Below, in pieces: positions 27,488 through 36,302 of a stretch of 59,235 nt of DNA. Source of the DNA: an uncultured Alphaproteobacteria bacterium (lineage in GTDB: Bacteria; Pseudomonadota; Alphaproteobacteria; Bin65); NCBI GenBank assembly GCA_947259335.1, contig CAMYMQ010000310.1, positions 1 to 59,235 of the forward strand, read 5' to 3'. Numbering within the stretch: the first letter of the stretch is position 1; each line of letters opens with the position of its first letter. The position numbers and the translations under genes are program-made. Under the pieces are notes generated by a model that saw only the letters and a list, made by a program, of their open reading frames with translations, did no database searches and had not been told where the DNA came from.

Positions 27488-27621
27488 CCCATGCCTGGGA
27501 TCGAGACTGGGGCGCACCCTTGCGCTCGACCGCAGTTTTACATCCGCCATGTCTTGGCTTTGTAGTTTGAGTGCGGTACTCGGAAGCCCATGAGCGCCGG
27601 AAAAGCCTAGGGGATCAGGAA

Positions 27622-28587
27622 GTGTCGAAGCCGTCGCTTTCAGGAGCCGAACTCGAGAGGATCTATCGTAGTCTTCGATTGATTCGCCGGGTCGAGGAGG
27701 AAGTCGCCCGGATCTATCCGTCCGACAAGATCAAGAGCCCCGTCCACCTGTCTATCGGTCAGGAAGCGATCGCCACCGGCGTGTGCGACGCGCTGGACGA
27801 CGGTGACATCGTCTCCGGAACCTATCGCGGCCACGCCGCCTATCTGGCGAAGGGCGGCGACCTGCAGGGGATGTTCGCCGAGTTGTACGGCAAGCAGGAC
27901 GGTTGCTCCGGCGGCAAGGGCGGATCGATGCATATGGTCGACATGCCGCGCGGCGTGCTCGGCAACTCCGCGGTCGTGGGATCGACCGTTCCGATCGCCA
28001 TGGGCTACGCCTTCGCACAAAAGCGCCAGCGGACAGGCCAGGTGGTGGCTGCCTTCTTCGGCGACGGCGCGACCGAGGAAGGTGTCTTCTGGGAGAGCGT
28101 GAACTTCTCCGTCCTGCACCGGCTTCCAATCCTTTTCGTGTGCGAGAACAACGGGCTCGCCATCCACACGCCGCTGGAGAAGCGGTGGGCCACCCCCGAT
28201 CTGCTGTCGAAGGTGGAGGCGTTCGGCCTTCGTGCGGACCGGGTCCCCGATGGTGACGTCTTCGCCATACGGGAGAAGACAGCGGCGGCGGTCGAGACCA
28301 TGCGGACGGGCGACGCCGGCCCTGCCCTCATCGAGTGCCGGACCTACCGGTGGAAGGAACATGTCGGGCCCGGAGAGGACTACGACGCCGGCTACCGCAC
28401 GCCGGACGACAAGCGGCCCTGGGTCGAAAACGACCAGGTGGCGCGGGTGGGCGCGATGCTCGACGCTTCGATCCGGGACCGCGCCGACAATGAGATCGAG
28501 GACCGGATTGCGGATGCAATCGCGTTCGCGGAAAGCAGCCCCTTCCCTGGCGCCGAGGACCTGTTCTCCCATGTCTATGCCAGCTGA
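27622..28587 (+). CDS. thiamine-diphosphate-dependent dehydrogenase E1 alpha-like subunit
   Basis: A 321-aa protein of the pyruvate/acetoin dehydrogenase E1-alpha family. The TPP-binding motif runs GDGATEEG (147-154) to ENN (175-177), TYRGHAAYLAKG is at 67-78 and GGKGGSMHM at 98-105. GTG 27622, two to three codons before the conserved start, follows GGGGA; an upstream in-frame GTG at 27571 is possible. It pairs with the overlapping E1-beta gene. No E2 or E3 gene is adjacent, unlike a metabolic dehydrogenase operon. The next genes are sugar-nucleotide enzymes, so it may transfer a two-carbon unit from pyruvate to a keto-sugar, as E1-like pairs are thought to do for branched sugars of antibiotics. 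Confidence 0.85.
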   Translation: MSKPSLSGAELERIYRSLRLIRRVEEEVARIYPSDKIKSPVHLSIGQEAIATGVCDALDDGDIVSGTYRGHAAYLAKGGDLQGMFAELYGKQDGCSGGKGGSMHMVDMPRGVLGNSAVVGSTVPIAMGYAFAQKRQRTGQVVAAFFGDGATEEGVFWESVNFSVLHRLPILFVCENNGLAIHTPLEKRWATPDLLSKVEAFGLRADRVPDGDVFAIREKTAAAVETMRTGDAGPALIECRTYRWKEHVGPGEDYDAGYRTPDDKRPWVENDQVARVGAMLDASIRDRADNEIEDRIADAIAFAESSPFPGAEDLFSHVYAS

Positions 28588-29650
28588 GAATCTCGAGCAG
28601 GAACGGCTGCTGAAATATGTCGACGCCCTGGCGGAGGCGGTCGCGCTCGAGATGGAGCGGGACGAACGCGTCTTCCTGTATGGCCTCGACGTCGACGATC
28701 ACAAGCGGATCCAGGGCTCGACCAAGGGCCTGCTCGAACGGTTCGGACCGGACCGGGTCTTCACCACACCCTTGTCCGAGGACGCGATGACCGGTCTCGG
28801 TATCGGCGCGGCCATGGCGGGCATGCGGCCCATCCACGTGCATATCAGGATGGACTTCCTGATGCTGTGCATGAACCAGTTGATCAACATGGCGGCCAAG
28901 GCCCACTACATGTACGGCGGCGCCGTGAAGGTGCCGATGGTGGTCCGCTCGATGATCGGCAAGTCCTGGGGGCAAGGCGCCCAGCACAGCCAGGGACTGC
29001 ACGCCTTTTTCATGCACGTGCCGGGGCTGAAGGTCGTGGCCCCGTCCAACGCCCATGACGCCAAGGGGTGCCTGATCGCCGCGATCCGCGACGACGATCC
29101 GGTGATGTTCGTCGAGCACCGCCTCCTCTACACCACCGAGACTCATGTCCCGCCCGGTTCCTACGAGGTGCCGGCGGGCCGGGCGCGTCTGTGCACCCAG
29201 GGCGACGACATCACGATCGTCGGCATCTCGAACATGGCCCTTGAATGCCTGCGCGCGGCCGAACTTCTCGCGGAAACCGGCATCCGGGCCGAGGTCATCG
29301 ACCCGATCTGGCTGTCCCCGCTGGACAGCGACACGATCCTGAAATCGGCGCAGCGGACCGGGCGCCTCCTGGTCGTCGACAATGGATGGCTGACGTGCGG
29401 CGCCAGTGCCGAGATCATCGCGCGCGTGGCGGAATCGGCCCACGGGGGGCGGCCGGTCGCGATGGCCCGCATGGGCTTCGCGGAAACCACCTGCCCGACA
29501 ACGCCGTCCCTGGAAGCCCTGTTCTATCCAAATCCGGCGACGATCGCCGAACGCGCCTACGGCATGGTTCATCCGGATCGGCCAGCCTGGCAGCCGGATC
29601 CGGAACGGGCTGAGCTGGCCTATCAGACCCAGTTCCGGGGGCCCTTTTGA
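28571..29650 (+). CDS. thiamine-diphosphate-dependent dehydrogenase E1 beta-like subunit
   Basis: A 359-aa transketolase-like beta subunit. TPLSE (67-71) supplies the glutamate that activates TPP, GIGAAMAGMRPI follows, and GQGAQHSQ (135-141) plus HAFFMHVPGLKVVAPS are family marks. The C-terminal domain (about 215-340) includes ITIVGISNMALECLRAA. It overlaps the E1-alpha gene by 17 bases, so the two are translationally coupled and should form an alpha2beta2 enzyme. ATG 28571 or 28577 may be the start. The dehydratase gene follows after 66 bp. Confidence 0.86.
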   Translation: MSMPAENLEQERLLKYVDALAEAVALEMERDERVFLYGLDVDDHKRIQGSTKGLLERFGPDRVFTTPLSEDAMTGLGIGAAMAGMRPIHVHIRMDFLMLCMNQLINMAAKAHYMYGGAVKVPMVVRSMIGKSWGQGAQHSQGLHAFFMHVPGLKVVAPSNAHDAKGCLIAAIRDDDPVMFVEHRLLYTTETHVPPGSYEVPAGRARLCTQGDDITIVGISNMALECLRAAELLAETGIRAEVIDPIWLSPLDSDTILKSAQRTGRLLVVDNGWLTCGASAEIIARVAESAHGGRPVAMARMGFAETTCPTTPSLEALFYPNPATIAERAYGMVHPDRPAWQPDPERAELAYQTQFRGPF

Positions 29651-29716
29651 CTCCCATGGCGGGACGCCGGGCTGACCGCCTCGACTTGGCTACCCTGCCC
29701 ATTGGAGCCGCGAAGC

Positions 29717-30889
29717 ATGTTTTATGAACTCGCCGCGTCGACCTGGGGCGAAGAGGAACTCGAGGCGATCCGCTCCGTTATCGATAGCGATCGCTTCACG
29801 ATGGGCCCCCGCGTCGCCGAGTTCGAGCAGGCCTTCGCCCGCTATTTCGGGGCCAACCATGCCGTGATGGTCAACTCGGGATCGTCGGCCAACCTGATCG
29901 CCGTCGCATCCCTGTTCTTCAAGCAGGACCGGCCTTTGCAGCGGGGCGACGAGGTGATCGTGCCCGCGATCTCCTGGAGCACGACCTATCACCCGCTCCA
30001 GCAATACGGCCTCAAGCTGAAGTTCGTCGACGTCGAGCTCGACACGCTCAACGTCGACATGCGCCAGCTCGAAGACTCGATCACAGAGAAAACCCGGCTC
30101 ATCGTGGCGGTCTCGATCCTCGGCAATCCGGCCGGGCTGGACCGCATGCGCGAGATCGCCGATGCCCGGGGCATCTACCTGCTCGAAGACAATTGCGAAT
30201 CGATGGACGCCGAACTGGCCGGGCGCAAGGCCGGCACCTTCGGCCATCTCAACACCTTCAGCTGCTTCTTCTCGCACCACATCTCGACAATGGAAGGCGG
30301 GATCGTCCTCACCGACGATCTTGAGCTGTGCCACCTGGCGCGCTCGCTGCGCGCCCACGGCTGGACCCGGGACCTGCCGGCGGACAGCCCGGTGTTCCAA
30401 CGCAAGGGCTCCGATCACTTCGAGGCCTATCGCTTCATCCTGCCCGGATACAACGTGCGGCCGATCGAGATGTCCGGTGCCATCGGCCTTCGGCAACTTG
30501 AGAAGCTGCCGGCGTTCACGGCCCGACGGCGGCGCAATCTGGCAACCTTCGAGCGTCTGTTCGGCGGCGACGACCGGTTCATCATCCAGCGCGAAAACGG
30601 CAAGAGTTCCAGCTTCAGTTTTCCGATCGTGCTCTCGCCGGACGCGCCGATCGACCGGGACAGGGTTTTCGCCGCCCTCAAGGAGGCCGACATCGGCTTT
30701 CGCGTCATCACGGGCGGTTGCTTCCTGCGGCACGATTGCATCAAGTTCTATGACTATGAGGTTCACGGCAACGGCGTGCCGAACGCCGAGATCGCGCACG
30801 ACCGCGGTTTCTTCGTCGGCAACCATCCCTTCGACCTGACGCCGCAGATCGAGCGGCTGCATGATGTTCTCGACAAGACCTGCGCCTGA
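29717..30889 (+). CDS. lysine-less DegT-family sugar 3-dehydratase (ColD/E1-type)
   Basis: A 390-aa fold-type I enzyme of the DegT/AHBA family. NSGSSANL (53-60) binds phosphate, and EDNCESMDAE (157-166) contains the PLP-contacting aspartate. At the place of the Schiff-base lysine it has FFSHHIST (184-191) with histidines 187 and 188. That His replacement is the mark of PMP-dependent 3-dehydratases: ColD for colitose and E1/DdhC for CDP-3,6-dideoxyhexoses. It would remove the C-3 hydroxyl of an NDP-4-keto-6-deoxy sugar. Unlike E1/DdhC I see no iron-sulfur cysteine cluster, which favours the ColD type. The gmd and Fcl/ColC-like genes in the window complete a colitose-like pathway. ATG 29717 is the start. 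Confidence 0.83.
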   Translation: MFYELAASTWGEEELEAIRSVIDSDRFTMGPRVAEFEQAFARYFGANHAVMVNSGSSANLIAVASLFFKQDRPLQRGDEVIVPAISWSTTYHPLQQYGLKLKFVDVELDTLNVDMRQLEDSITEKTRLIVAVSILGNPAGLDRMREIADARGIYLLEDNCESMDAELAGRKAGTFGHLNTFSCFFSHHISTMEGGIVLTDDLELCHLARSLRAHGWTRDLPADSPVFQRKGSDHFEAYRFILPGYNVRPIEMSGAIGLRQLEKLPAFTARRRRNLATFERLFGGDDRFIIQRENGKSSSFSFPIVLSPDAPIDRDRVFAALKEADIGFRVITGGCFLRHDCIKFYDYEVHGNGVPNAEIAHDRGFFVGNHPFDLTPQIERLHDVLDKTCA

Positions 30890-30922
30890 GACCGCGCAAC
30901 GCGAAGGAGCTGAACAGACCCG

Positions 30923-31867
30923 ATGGCGGACAGTCTTCAAATCCTCGTAACCGGCGGCGCCGGCTACCTGGGCTCAATCCTCGTGCCGACGCTCCTGGAC
31001 CAAGGGCATCGCGTCACCGTCCTCGACAACTTCATGTTCAAGCAGACGTCGCTCAATCACTGCTGCGCAAACCCGAATTTCGACTGTTACCGCGGAGATG
31101 CGCGGGAGGCCGAGGTTTTGCGCCCCCTCGTCGCCAAGGCGGATGTCGTCATTCCGCTCGCCGCGCTGGTCGGGGCACCCCTGTGCGACCGGGACAAGTC
31201 CGCGACCGTCACCACGAACCGGGACGCCATCCGCACGCTGGTCGACATGCTCTCGCCGGACCAGAGAGTCCTGATGCCGATCACCAACAGCGGCTACGGC
31301 GTCGGCGAGAAGGACAAGTTCTGCACGGAAGAAAGCCCGCTGCGCCCGATCAGCCTCTACGGGACGACCAAGGTCGAGGCGGAGCAGATCGCGCTGGAGC
31401 ATCCCAGCGCCATTTCCTTCCGGCTCGCCACCGTCTTCGGCATGGCCCCGCGCATGCGCATCGACCTGCTGGTCAACGACTTCGTTTATCGCGCCGTGTA
31501 CGACCGGGTCCTGGTGCTGTTCGAAGCCAACTTCAAACGGAACTACATCCACATCAGGGACGTCGCCCGGGCCTTCCTCCACGGCATCGACAATTTCGAG
31601 GCGATGAAGGGCGGCCCCTACAATGTCGGGCTGTCCGACGCGAACCTGTCGAAGAAGGAACTGGCGGAGCGAATCCAGAAACACCTGCCGAGGTTCGTGT
31701 TCCTGGAATCGCCGATCGGCGAGGATCCGGACAAGCGGGACTACATCGTCTCCAACGAGAAAATCGAGCGCACGGGCTACCGTCCGGCCCATTCGCTGGA
31801 TATGGGTATCGAGGAGCTGATCAAGGGCTACCGCATGATCTCGAATTCCGCCTATGCGAACGTCTGA
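30923..31867 (+). CDS. NAD-dependent epimerase/dehydratase (extended SDR)
   Basis: A 314-aa extended SDR. TGGAGYLG near residues 10-17 binds NAD, PLAALVGAPLC follows, and the catalytic Y-x3-K is YGTTK preceded by TNSGYGVG. The C-terminal substrate domain includes NYIHIRDVARAFLHGI and YNVGLSDANLSKKELA. It starts 33 bp after the dehydratase gene and ends 6 bp before the fcl-like gene, so it belongs to the same operon. Candidates are C-3/C-5 epimerisation or C-4 reduction of the branched or dideoxy sugar; the substrate cannot be read from sequence. Confidence 0.82.
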   Translation: MADSLQILVTGGAGYLGSILVPTLLDQGHRVTVLDNFMFKQTSLNHCCANPNFDCYRGDAREAEVLRPLVAKADVVIPLAALVGAPLCDRDKSATVTTNRDAIRTLVDMLSPDQRVLMPITNSGYGVGEKDKFCTEESPLRPISLYGTTKVEAEQIALEHPSAISFRLATVFGMAPRMRIDLLVNDFVYRAVYDRVLVLFEANFKRNYIHIRDVARAFLHGIDNFEAMKGGPYNVGLSDANLSKKELAERIQKHLPRFVFLESPIGEDPDKRDYIVSNEKIERTGYRPAHSLDMGIEELIKGYRMISNSAYANV

Positions 31868-31873
31868 CTCCGG

Positions 31874-32851
31874 ATGCGCGCGCCCACGCCCTTCGATCTG
31901 ACCGGCAAGCGCGTCTGGGTTGCGGGCCACCGCGGCATGGTCGGCAGTGCCCTTGCGCGCCGCCTGCCCGCCGAGGGCTGCGAATTGCTGACCGTGGATC
32001 GGGACCGGTTGGACTTGCGCGATCAGCGGGCCGTCGATGGCTGGATCCGGGATGCGCGGCCCGACGCGATAGTCGTCGCGGCCGGGACGGTCGGCGGCAT
32101 CGAGGCGAACCGCACGCGCCCCGCCGAATTCCTTTACGACAACATCGCCATCGCCTCGAACATCATCCGGTCGGCCGCGGAGACCGGCGTCGGAAAGCTC
32201 ATGTACCTGGGCTCGTCGTGCATCTATCCGCGGCTGGCCGATCAGCCGGTTGCGGAAGACAGCCTGCTGACCGGACCTTTCGAGGCGACCAACGAATGGT
32301 ATGCGGTCGCCAAGGTCGCCGGCGTCAAACTGTGCCAGGCCTATCGGCAACAATACGGGCACGACTTCATCGCCGTGGTCCCGACCAATCTGTACGGCCC
32401 GGGCGATTCCTTCGACCTTGCCTCGAGCCATGTGATTTCCGCCTTGATGCGCAAGATCCACACGGCCAGAGCCGAGGGCGGAAGCGTCGAGGTCTGGGGC
32501 ACCGGCAAACCCCGCCGTGAATTCATGTATGTGGACGATGCCGCGGACGCCCTGGTCTTTCTGATGAAGACCTATTCGAAACCGGAAATAATCAATATCG
32601 CCGGCGGCGAGGACATTTCGATCGCGGGTCTCGCGGCATTGATCGCGGATGTCGTGGGTTTCGATGGCCCCTTCCATTTCGATGATACGAAGCCGGACGG
32701 GATGCCGAGAAAGAGCCTGGACGGCAGCAGATTGGCGGAGCTCGGCTGGAACCCAAGGACGCCCTTGCGTGAAGGCCTTGTTCGAACCTACCGATGGTGG
32801 CAAAATTTGGATGAAGAAGTCGGGGCCGGTGTGGATCCGGAAGGTCGCTGA
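31874..32851 (+). CDS. fcl: GDP-L-fucose/colitose synthase-like epimerase-reductase
   Basis: A 325-aa extended SDR of the Fcl/WcaG type. VAGHRGMVGSALARRL (NADP site) near residue 17, AAGTVGGIEANRTRPAEFLYDN, GSSCIYPR, and WYAVAKVAG with the catalytic Y-x3-K are the usual family blocks. The family converts GDP-4-keto-6-deoxymannose to GDP-fucose, or, as ColC, the 3-deoxy product of ColD to GDP-colitose. The dehydratase two genes upstream points to the ColC-type reaction. The product would be a 3,6-dideoxy sugar, unless the E1 pair first adds a branch. Confidence 0.87.
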   Translation: MRAPTPFDLTGKRVWVAGHRGMVGSALARRLPAEGCELLTVDRDRLDLRDQRAVDGWIRDARPDAIVVAAGTVGGIEANRTRPAEFLYDNIAIASNIIRSAAETGVGKLMYLGSSCIYPRLADQPVAEDSLLTGPFEATNEWYAVAKVAGVKLCQAYRQQYGHDFIAVVPTNLYGPGDSFDLASSHVISALMRKIHTARAEGGSVEVWGTGKPRREFMYVDDAADALVFLMKTYSKPEIINIAGGEDISIAGLAALIADVVGFDGPFHFDDTKPDGMPRKSLDGSRLAELGWNPRTPLREGLVRTYRWWQNLDEEVGAGVDPEGR

Positions 32852-32952
32852 CCCAGTCCGACGATCGCCAGCCGACATGAGTGGGATCCGTGCCAGCAAC
32901 CGATTTTCCGGAATCGGTGCATTGTGCGGCATATGAGTTCCGGAATGGGGTT

Positions 32953-34458
32953 ATGACTGTGCGACCGGATATAATCCTGATCAATCCAGGCGGTCGGGAC
33001 AAAATCTACCAGGAACTCGGCCACCAGCTCACGGCGGTAGAGCCGCCGCTATGGGTTCGCCTGATTGCCGGCTATCAGCTGGATCGCGGCCATGCGGTCG
33101 AGGTGATCGATTCCGAGGCTGAAAATCTCGGCGTCGAGCGGGTCGCCGAGATCATCCGGGAGAAAAATCCGGTCTTGTGCGGGCTGATCGTGTTCGGGCA
33201 CCAGCCGTCGGCATCGACCCAGCAGATGACGGCCGCGGGTGACCTCGCTCGCGCGCTGAAGAAAACCGCCCCGGAGGTCAGGACCATCATCGTGGGCGGG
33301 CATGTTTCCGCCCTGCCCGAGCGGACGCTGCGCGAGGAAAAGGTCGATTTCGCCTGCAACGGCGAAGGACCCGTCACGATCGACGCCCTGATCCAGGTGC
33401 TCAAGGAGGACGGCGACGAGCCATCCGACCTTGGCGACGTGCCCGGCCTGGTCTGGTGGGATGGCGACGATATCCGGACCAATATCGCCGCCCCTCTCAT
33501 TCGGGACCTCGACGGGGACCTGCACGGCAATACCTGGCATTTGCTGCCGATGGAAAAGTATCGCGCCCACAACTGGCAGTGTTTCGACAATCTGGACTCC
33601 CGCCAGCCGTATGCGTCGATCTACACGTCGCTGGGCTGCCCCTACAAGTGCAGCTTTTGCTGCATCAATGCTCCCTTCGGCACCAATCGATACCGGATGC
33701 GCAGCCCGCAGGCCGTGGCCGACGAAATCGACCATTTGTACCGTCAGTACGGGGTCAAGACGTTCAAGATCATCGACGAGATGTTCGTGCTGAACCACAA
33801 GCACGTGAACGGCATCTGCGAAAGGCTGGCGGCGAAGCCCTATGCCGGGGAACTAAACATCTGGGCCTACGCCCGCATCGACACCGTCGAGCCCGACCAT
33901 CTGTCCCTCTTGCGCAGCGCGGGGATCCGCTGGCTGGCGCTGGGCATCGAGTCGGGCAGCGCGCACGTCCGCGACGGCGCGGAGAAATCCTTCGACCATG
34001 CGGACATTGTCCACATCGTTCGGGAGATTCAGAAGGCGGACATCAACGTCATCGGCAATTTCATCTTCGGGCTTCCCGACGACGATATCGAGTCGATGCG
34101 AGAGACGCTCGAGCTCGCGAAAGATCTCAACTGCGAATTTGCGAACTTCTATTCGGCGATGGCGTATCCGGGCTCGCCGCTCTACACGATGGCATTGGAG
34201 CAGGGTTGGGAATTGCCGGAAAACTGGAGCGGCTATTCCCAGCACAGCTACGACAGCAAGCCGTTGCCCACGGAAAAGGTGGGTGCCGCCGATGTGTTGC
34301 GGTTCCGCGACGACGCCTTTCACGAGTATTTCGCGAACGAGCGCTATCTGGATTACGTCACCCAGCGGTTCGGGTGGCAGGTGAGAAGCCATATCGAAGA
34401 CATGGCGCGGACCCGTCTGCGCCGCGAATTGTTGGAACCGGGCGGACTGGCCGCCTGA
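32953..34458 (+). CDS. B12-binding radical SAM protein
   Basis: A 501-aa protein. An N-terminal cobalamin-binding Rossmann domain (about 5-175) includes DIILINPGG and IIVGGHVSALPERTL. The radical SAM core begins at TSLGCPYKCSFCC with the cluster cysteines 229, 233 and 236 (C-x3-C-x2-C). IGNFIFGLPDDDIESM and AYPGSPLY follow as in class B radical SAM methyltransferases and oxidoreductases. GGAATGGGG precedes ATG 32953. In sugar clusters such enzymes methylate unactivated carbons or rearrange/deoxygenate sugars; here the substrate may be the same GDP-sugar handled by neighbours. Confidence 0.85.
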   Translation: MTVRPDIILINPGGRDKIYQELGHQLTAVEPPLWVRLIAGYQLDRGHAVEVIDSEAENLGVERVAEIIREKNPVLCGLIVFGHQPSASTQQMTAAGDLARALKKTAPEVRTIIVGGHVSALPERTLREEKVDFACNGEGPVTIDALIQVLKEDGDEPSDLGDVPGLVWWDGDDIRTNIAAPLIRDLDGDLHGNTWHLLPMEKYRAHNWQCFDNLDSRQPYASIYTSLGCPYKCSFCCINAPFGTNRYRMRSPQAVADEIDHLYRQYGVKTFKIIDEMFVLNHKHVNGICERLAAKPYAGELNIWAYARIDTVEPDHLSLLRSAGIRWLALGIESGSAHVRDGAEKSFDHADIVHIVREIQKADINVIGNFIFGLPDDDIESMRETLELAKDLNCEFANFYSAMAYPGSPLYTMALEQGWELPENWSGYSQHSYDSKPLPTEKVGAADVLRFRDDAFHEYFANERYLDYVTQRFGWQVRSHIEDMARTRLRRELLEPGGLAA

Positions 34459-34585
34459 TCGCGTTCGCCCTGGTTCCTGTGATATCGCATGGGAAGGCTC
34501 GAAGGCGCGACGTGCGTGCCAGGCCGTCACAGCGCAGTCGGTGGGCCTTGGCCCGCGCGTTCGGTCTGGGGGGGCCGACTTAAGG

Positions 34586-35590
34586 ATGATCATCAGCCGC
34601 ACGCCATTCCGCATGTCGTTCTTCGGCGGCGGTACAGACTATCCCGCTTGGTACAAGGACCACGGCGGCGCGGTGATCGGCACCACGATCAACAAGTACT
34701 GCTACATTTCGCTTCGTGATCTTCCGCCGTTTTTCGAGCACCGCCACCGGATCGTCTATTCCCGGGTCGAACTGTGCAGCGACGCGAGCGAGATTCAGCA
34801 TCCTTCCGTGCGGGCGTGCCTGACCGAAATGGGGATCGACCACGGGCTCGAGTTGCAGCACACCGGCGATTTGCCCGCGCGCTCCGGCCTGGGATCGAGT
34901 TCGTCCTTCACGGTCGGATTGTTGAATGCCCTCCACGCCATGAAGGGCAAGCTGGTCTCCGCCCAGGAATTGGCCGACGAAGCCATCCGGATCGAACAGG
35001 ACGTCATCGAGGAAAAGGTGGGGTCTCAGGACCAGATCTGGGCCGCCTTCGGCGGCATGAACCGGATCGATTTCATTCCCCAAGACGGATACCGCGTCAC
35101 ACCGGTGATCATGAATCGCGAGCGATTCCAGACGCTCGGCGACTCCATGCTGCTCTTCTTCACCGGGCTGTCCCGAATTGCGGAAACGATCGCCCAGAAG
35201 ACCATCGACAACATCGGCAACCGGAACAACCACCTCAAGACGATCCGCGCCATGGTCGACGAGGCGCAGGACATCCTGCAGACGCCGCACCGCTCGCTCG
35301 ACGACTTCGGCAGGCTGCTGCACGAGTCCTGGTGCGTGAAACGCGAACTCGCCGACAATGTCACCAATCCCCAAATCGACGCGATGTACGAAGCGGGCCG
35401 GGAATGCGGGGCCCTGGGCGGAAAGTTGCTCGGCGCGGGTGGCGGCGGATTCATGGTCCTGTTCGCGCCGCGCGAGAGCCACGCCAGGATTCGCGAACGG
35501 CTCAAGTCGCTGGTCGAGGTGTCCTTCAAGATGAACAGCCAGGGCAGCAAGATCGTGCTGTACGAACCCAACGGACTGGACAACCTTTGA
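34586..35590 (+). CDS. hddA: D-glycero-D-manno-heptose 7-phosphate kinase (HddA type)
   Basis: A 334-aa GHMP-family kinase. The N-terminus MIISRTPFRMSFFGGGTDYPAWY is characteristic of HddA, the phosphate-binding loop is PARSGLGSSSS (97-107), and GAGGGGFMVLF near residue 290 is the third GHMP motif. It phosphorylates D-glycero-D-manno-heptose 7-phosphate at C-1. The HddC-GmhB fusion at 7014 would complete GDP-heptose synthesis; GmhA is not in view. ATG 34586 follows TTAAGG. Its TGA overlaps the TTG of the Nudix gene. Confidence 0.87.
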   Translation: MIISRTPFRMSFFGGGTDYPAWYKDHGGAVIGTTINKYCYISLRDLPPFFEHRHRIVYSRVELCSDASEIQHPSVRACLTEMGIDHGLELQHTGDLPARSGLGSSSSFTVGLLNALHAMKGKLVSAQELADEAIRIEQDVIEEKVGSQDQIWAAFGGMNRIDFIPQDGYRVTPVIMNRERFQTLGDSMLLFFTGLSRIAETIAQKTIDNIGNRNNHLKTIRAMVDEAQDILQTPHRSLDDFGRLLHESWCVKRELADNVTNPQIDAMYEAGRECGALGGKLLGAGGGGFMVLFAPRESHARIRERLKSLVEVSFKMNSQGSKIVLYEPNGLDNL

Positions 35591-36204
35591 ACGCGCCCGT
35601 GCCCGCCCCGAACACCGGACCCGTCCGACTGCTCGGCCGGCGCGTCGCACTCCAGAACGCCGTCTGGACGATCAATCTGGACCACATCGAGGACGACCAC
35701 GGGCTGCGCGTCCGAGATTACCTCACGCTCAGCCCCCGCAAGACCGATCGGGCCGATCGCCTGACCGGCGTCACCGTGGTTCCGTTCAGCGAAGACCGCG
35801 TGGTTCTGCTGCGCACCTATCGCCACGCCCTGGAGCGTCATTTCTGGGAGGCCGCGCGTGGTTTCATCGATCCGGGCGAGGATCCGCGCGACGCCGCGTT
35901 GCGAGAGTTGTCCGAAGAAACCGGGCTGATCTGCCGGCCGGAAAATCTTTTGGCCCTTGGCCATGCCGCGCCCGAATCGAGCACGATTGCCGGCCGCTGC
36001 GCCCTGTTCGCGGCCATCGACTGCCGTCCGGGGGCGGCAAGAGACGCCGGGGAAATCGGGCTCGGCGCCCCGCAGGCGCTGGAAACCTCCGAAGTCAGGC
36101 GAATGCTCGACAGGTTCGAATTCGAGGACGCGACCACGGAGATCGCCTTGCGCCGGTATTTCGCCCGCGAGGGCACCGGTGTGTCGGAGCGGCCGCCGTC
36201 ATGA
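35587..36204 (+). CDS. Nudix hydrolase (ADP-ribose/GDP-sugar pyrophosphatase-like)
   Basis: A 205-aa protein with a perfect Nudix box GFIDPGE-x7-REL-x-EE-x-GL in the middle (about residues 92-114). The upstream VVPFSEDRVVLLRTYRHALERHFWEAARG resembles ADP-ribose and GDP-mannose pyrophosphatases. The start is likely TTG 35587, overlapping the hddA stop as TTGA; a GTG at 35599 is the alternative. It may remove side-product GDP-sugars or control GDP-heptose level; that is inference from position. Confidence 0.82.
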   Translation: MNAPVPAPNTGPVRLLGRRVALQNAVWTINLDHIEDDHGLRVRDYLTLSPRKTDRADRLTGVTVVPFSEDRVVLLRTYRHALERHFWEAARGFIDPGEDPRDAALRELSEETGLICRPENLLALGHAAPESSTIAGRCALFAAIDCRPGAARDAGEIGLGAPQALETSEVRRMLDRFEFEDATTEIALRRYFAREGTGVSERPPS

Positions 36205-36302
36205 GCGTCGCGAGCCGACGGAAAAACCCTGCCGGACCGACCCGCCGGATGCACCCGTCGCCCGCCCCGGGCCATCCGAGGCGTCCTTATCGAGTGAGAT
36301 AG

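Noticed and set aside
27622-29650. E1 pair as the housekeeping pyruvate dehydrogenase
   Set aside because: No E2 or E3 genes adjoin and all neighbours are nucleotide-sugar enzymes, so a metabolic complex is less likely, though not excluded without the genome.
30974-32932. Minus-strand 652-codon frame
   Set aside because: Opposite two clear SDR genes with intact active sites; a GC-rich antisense frame.
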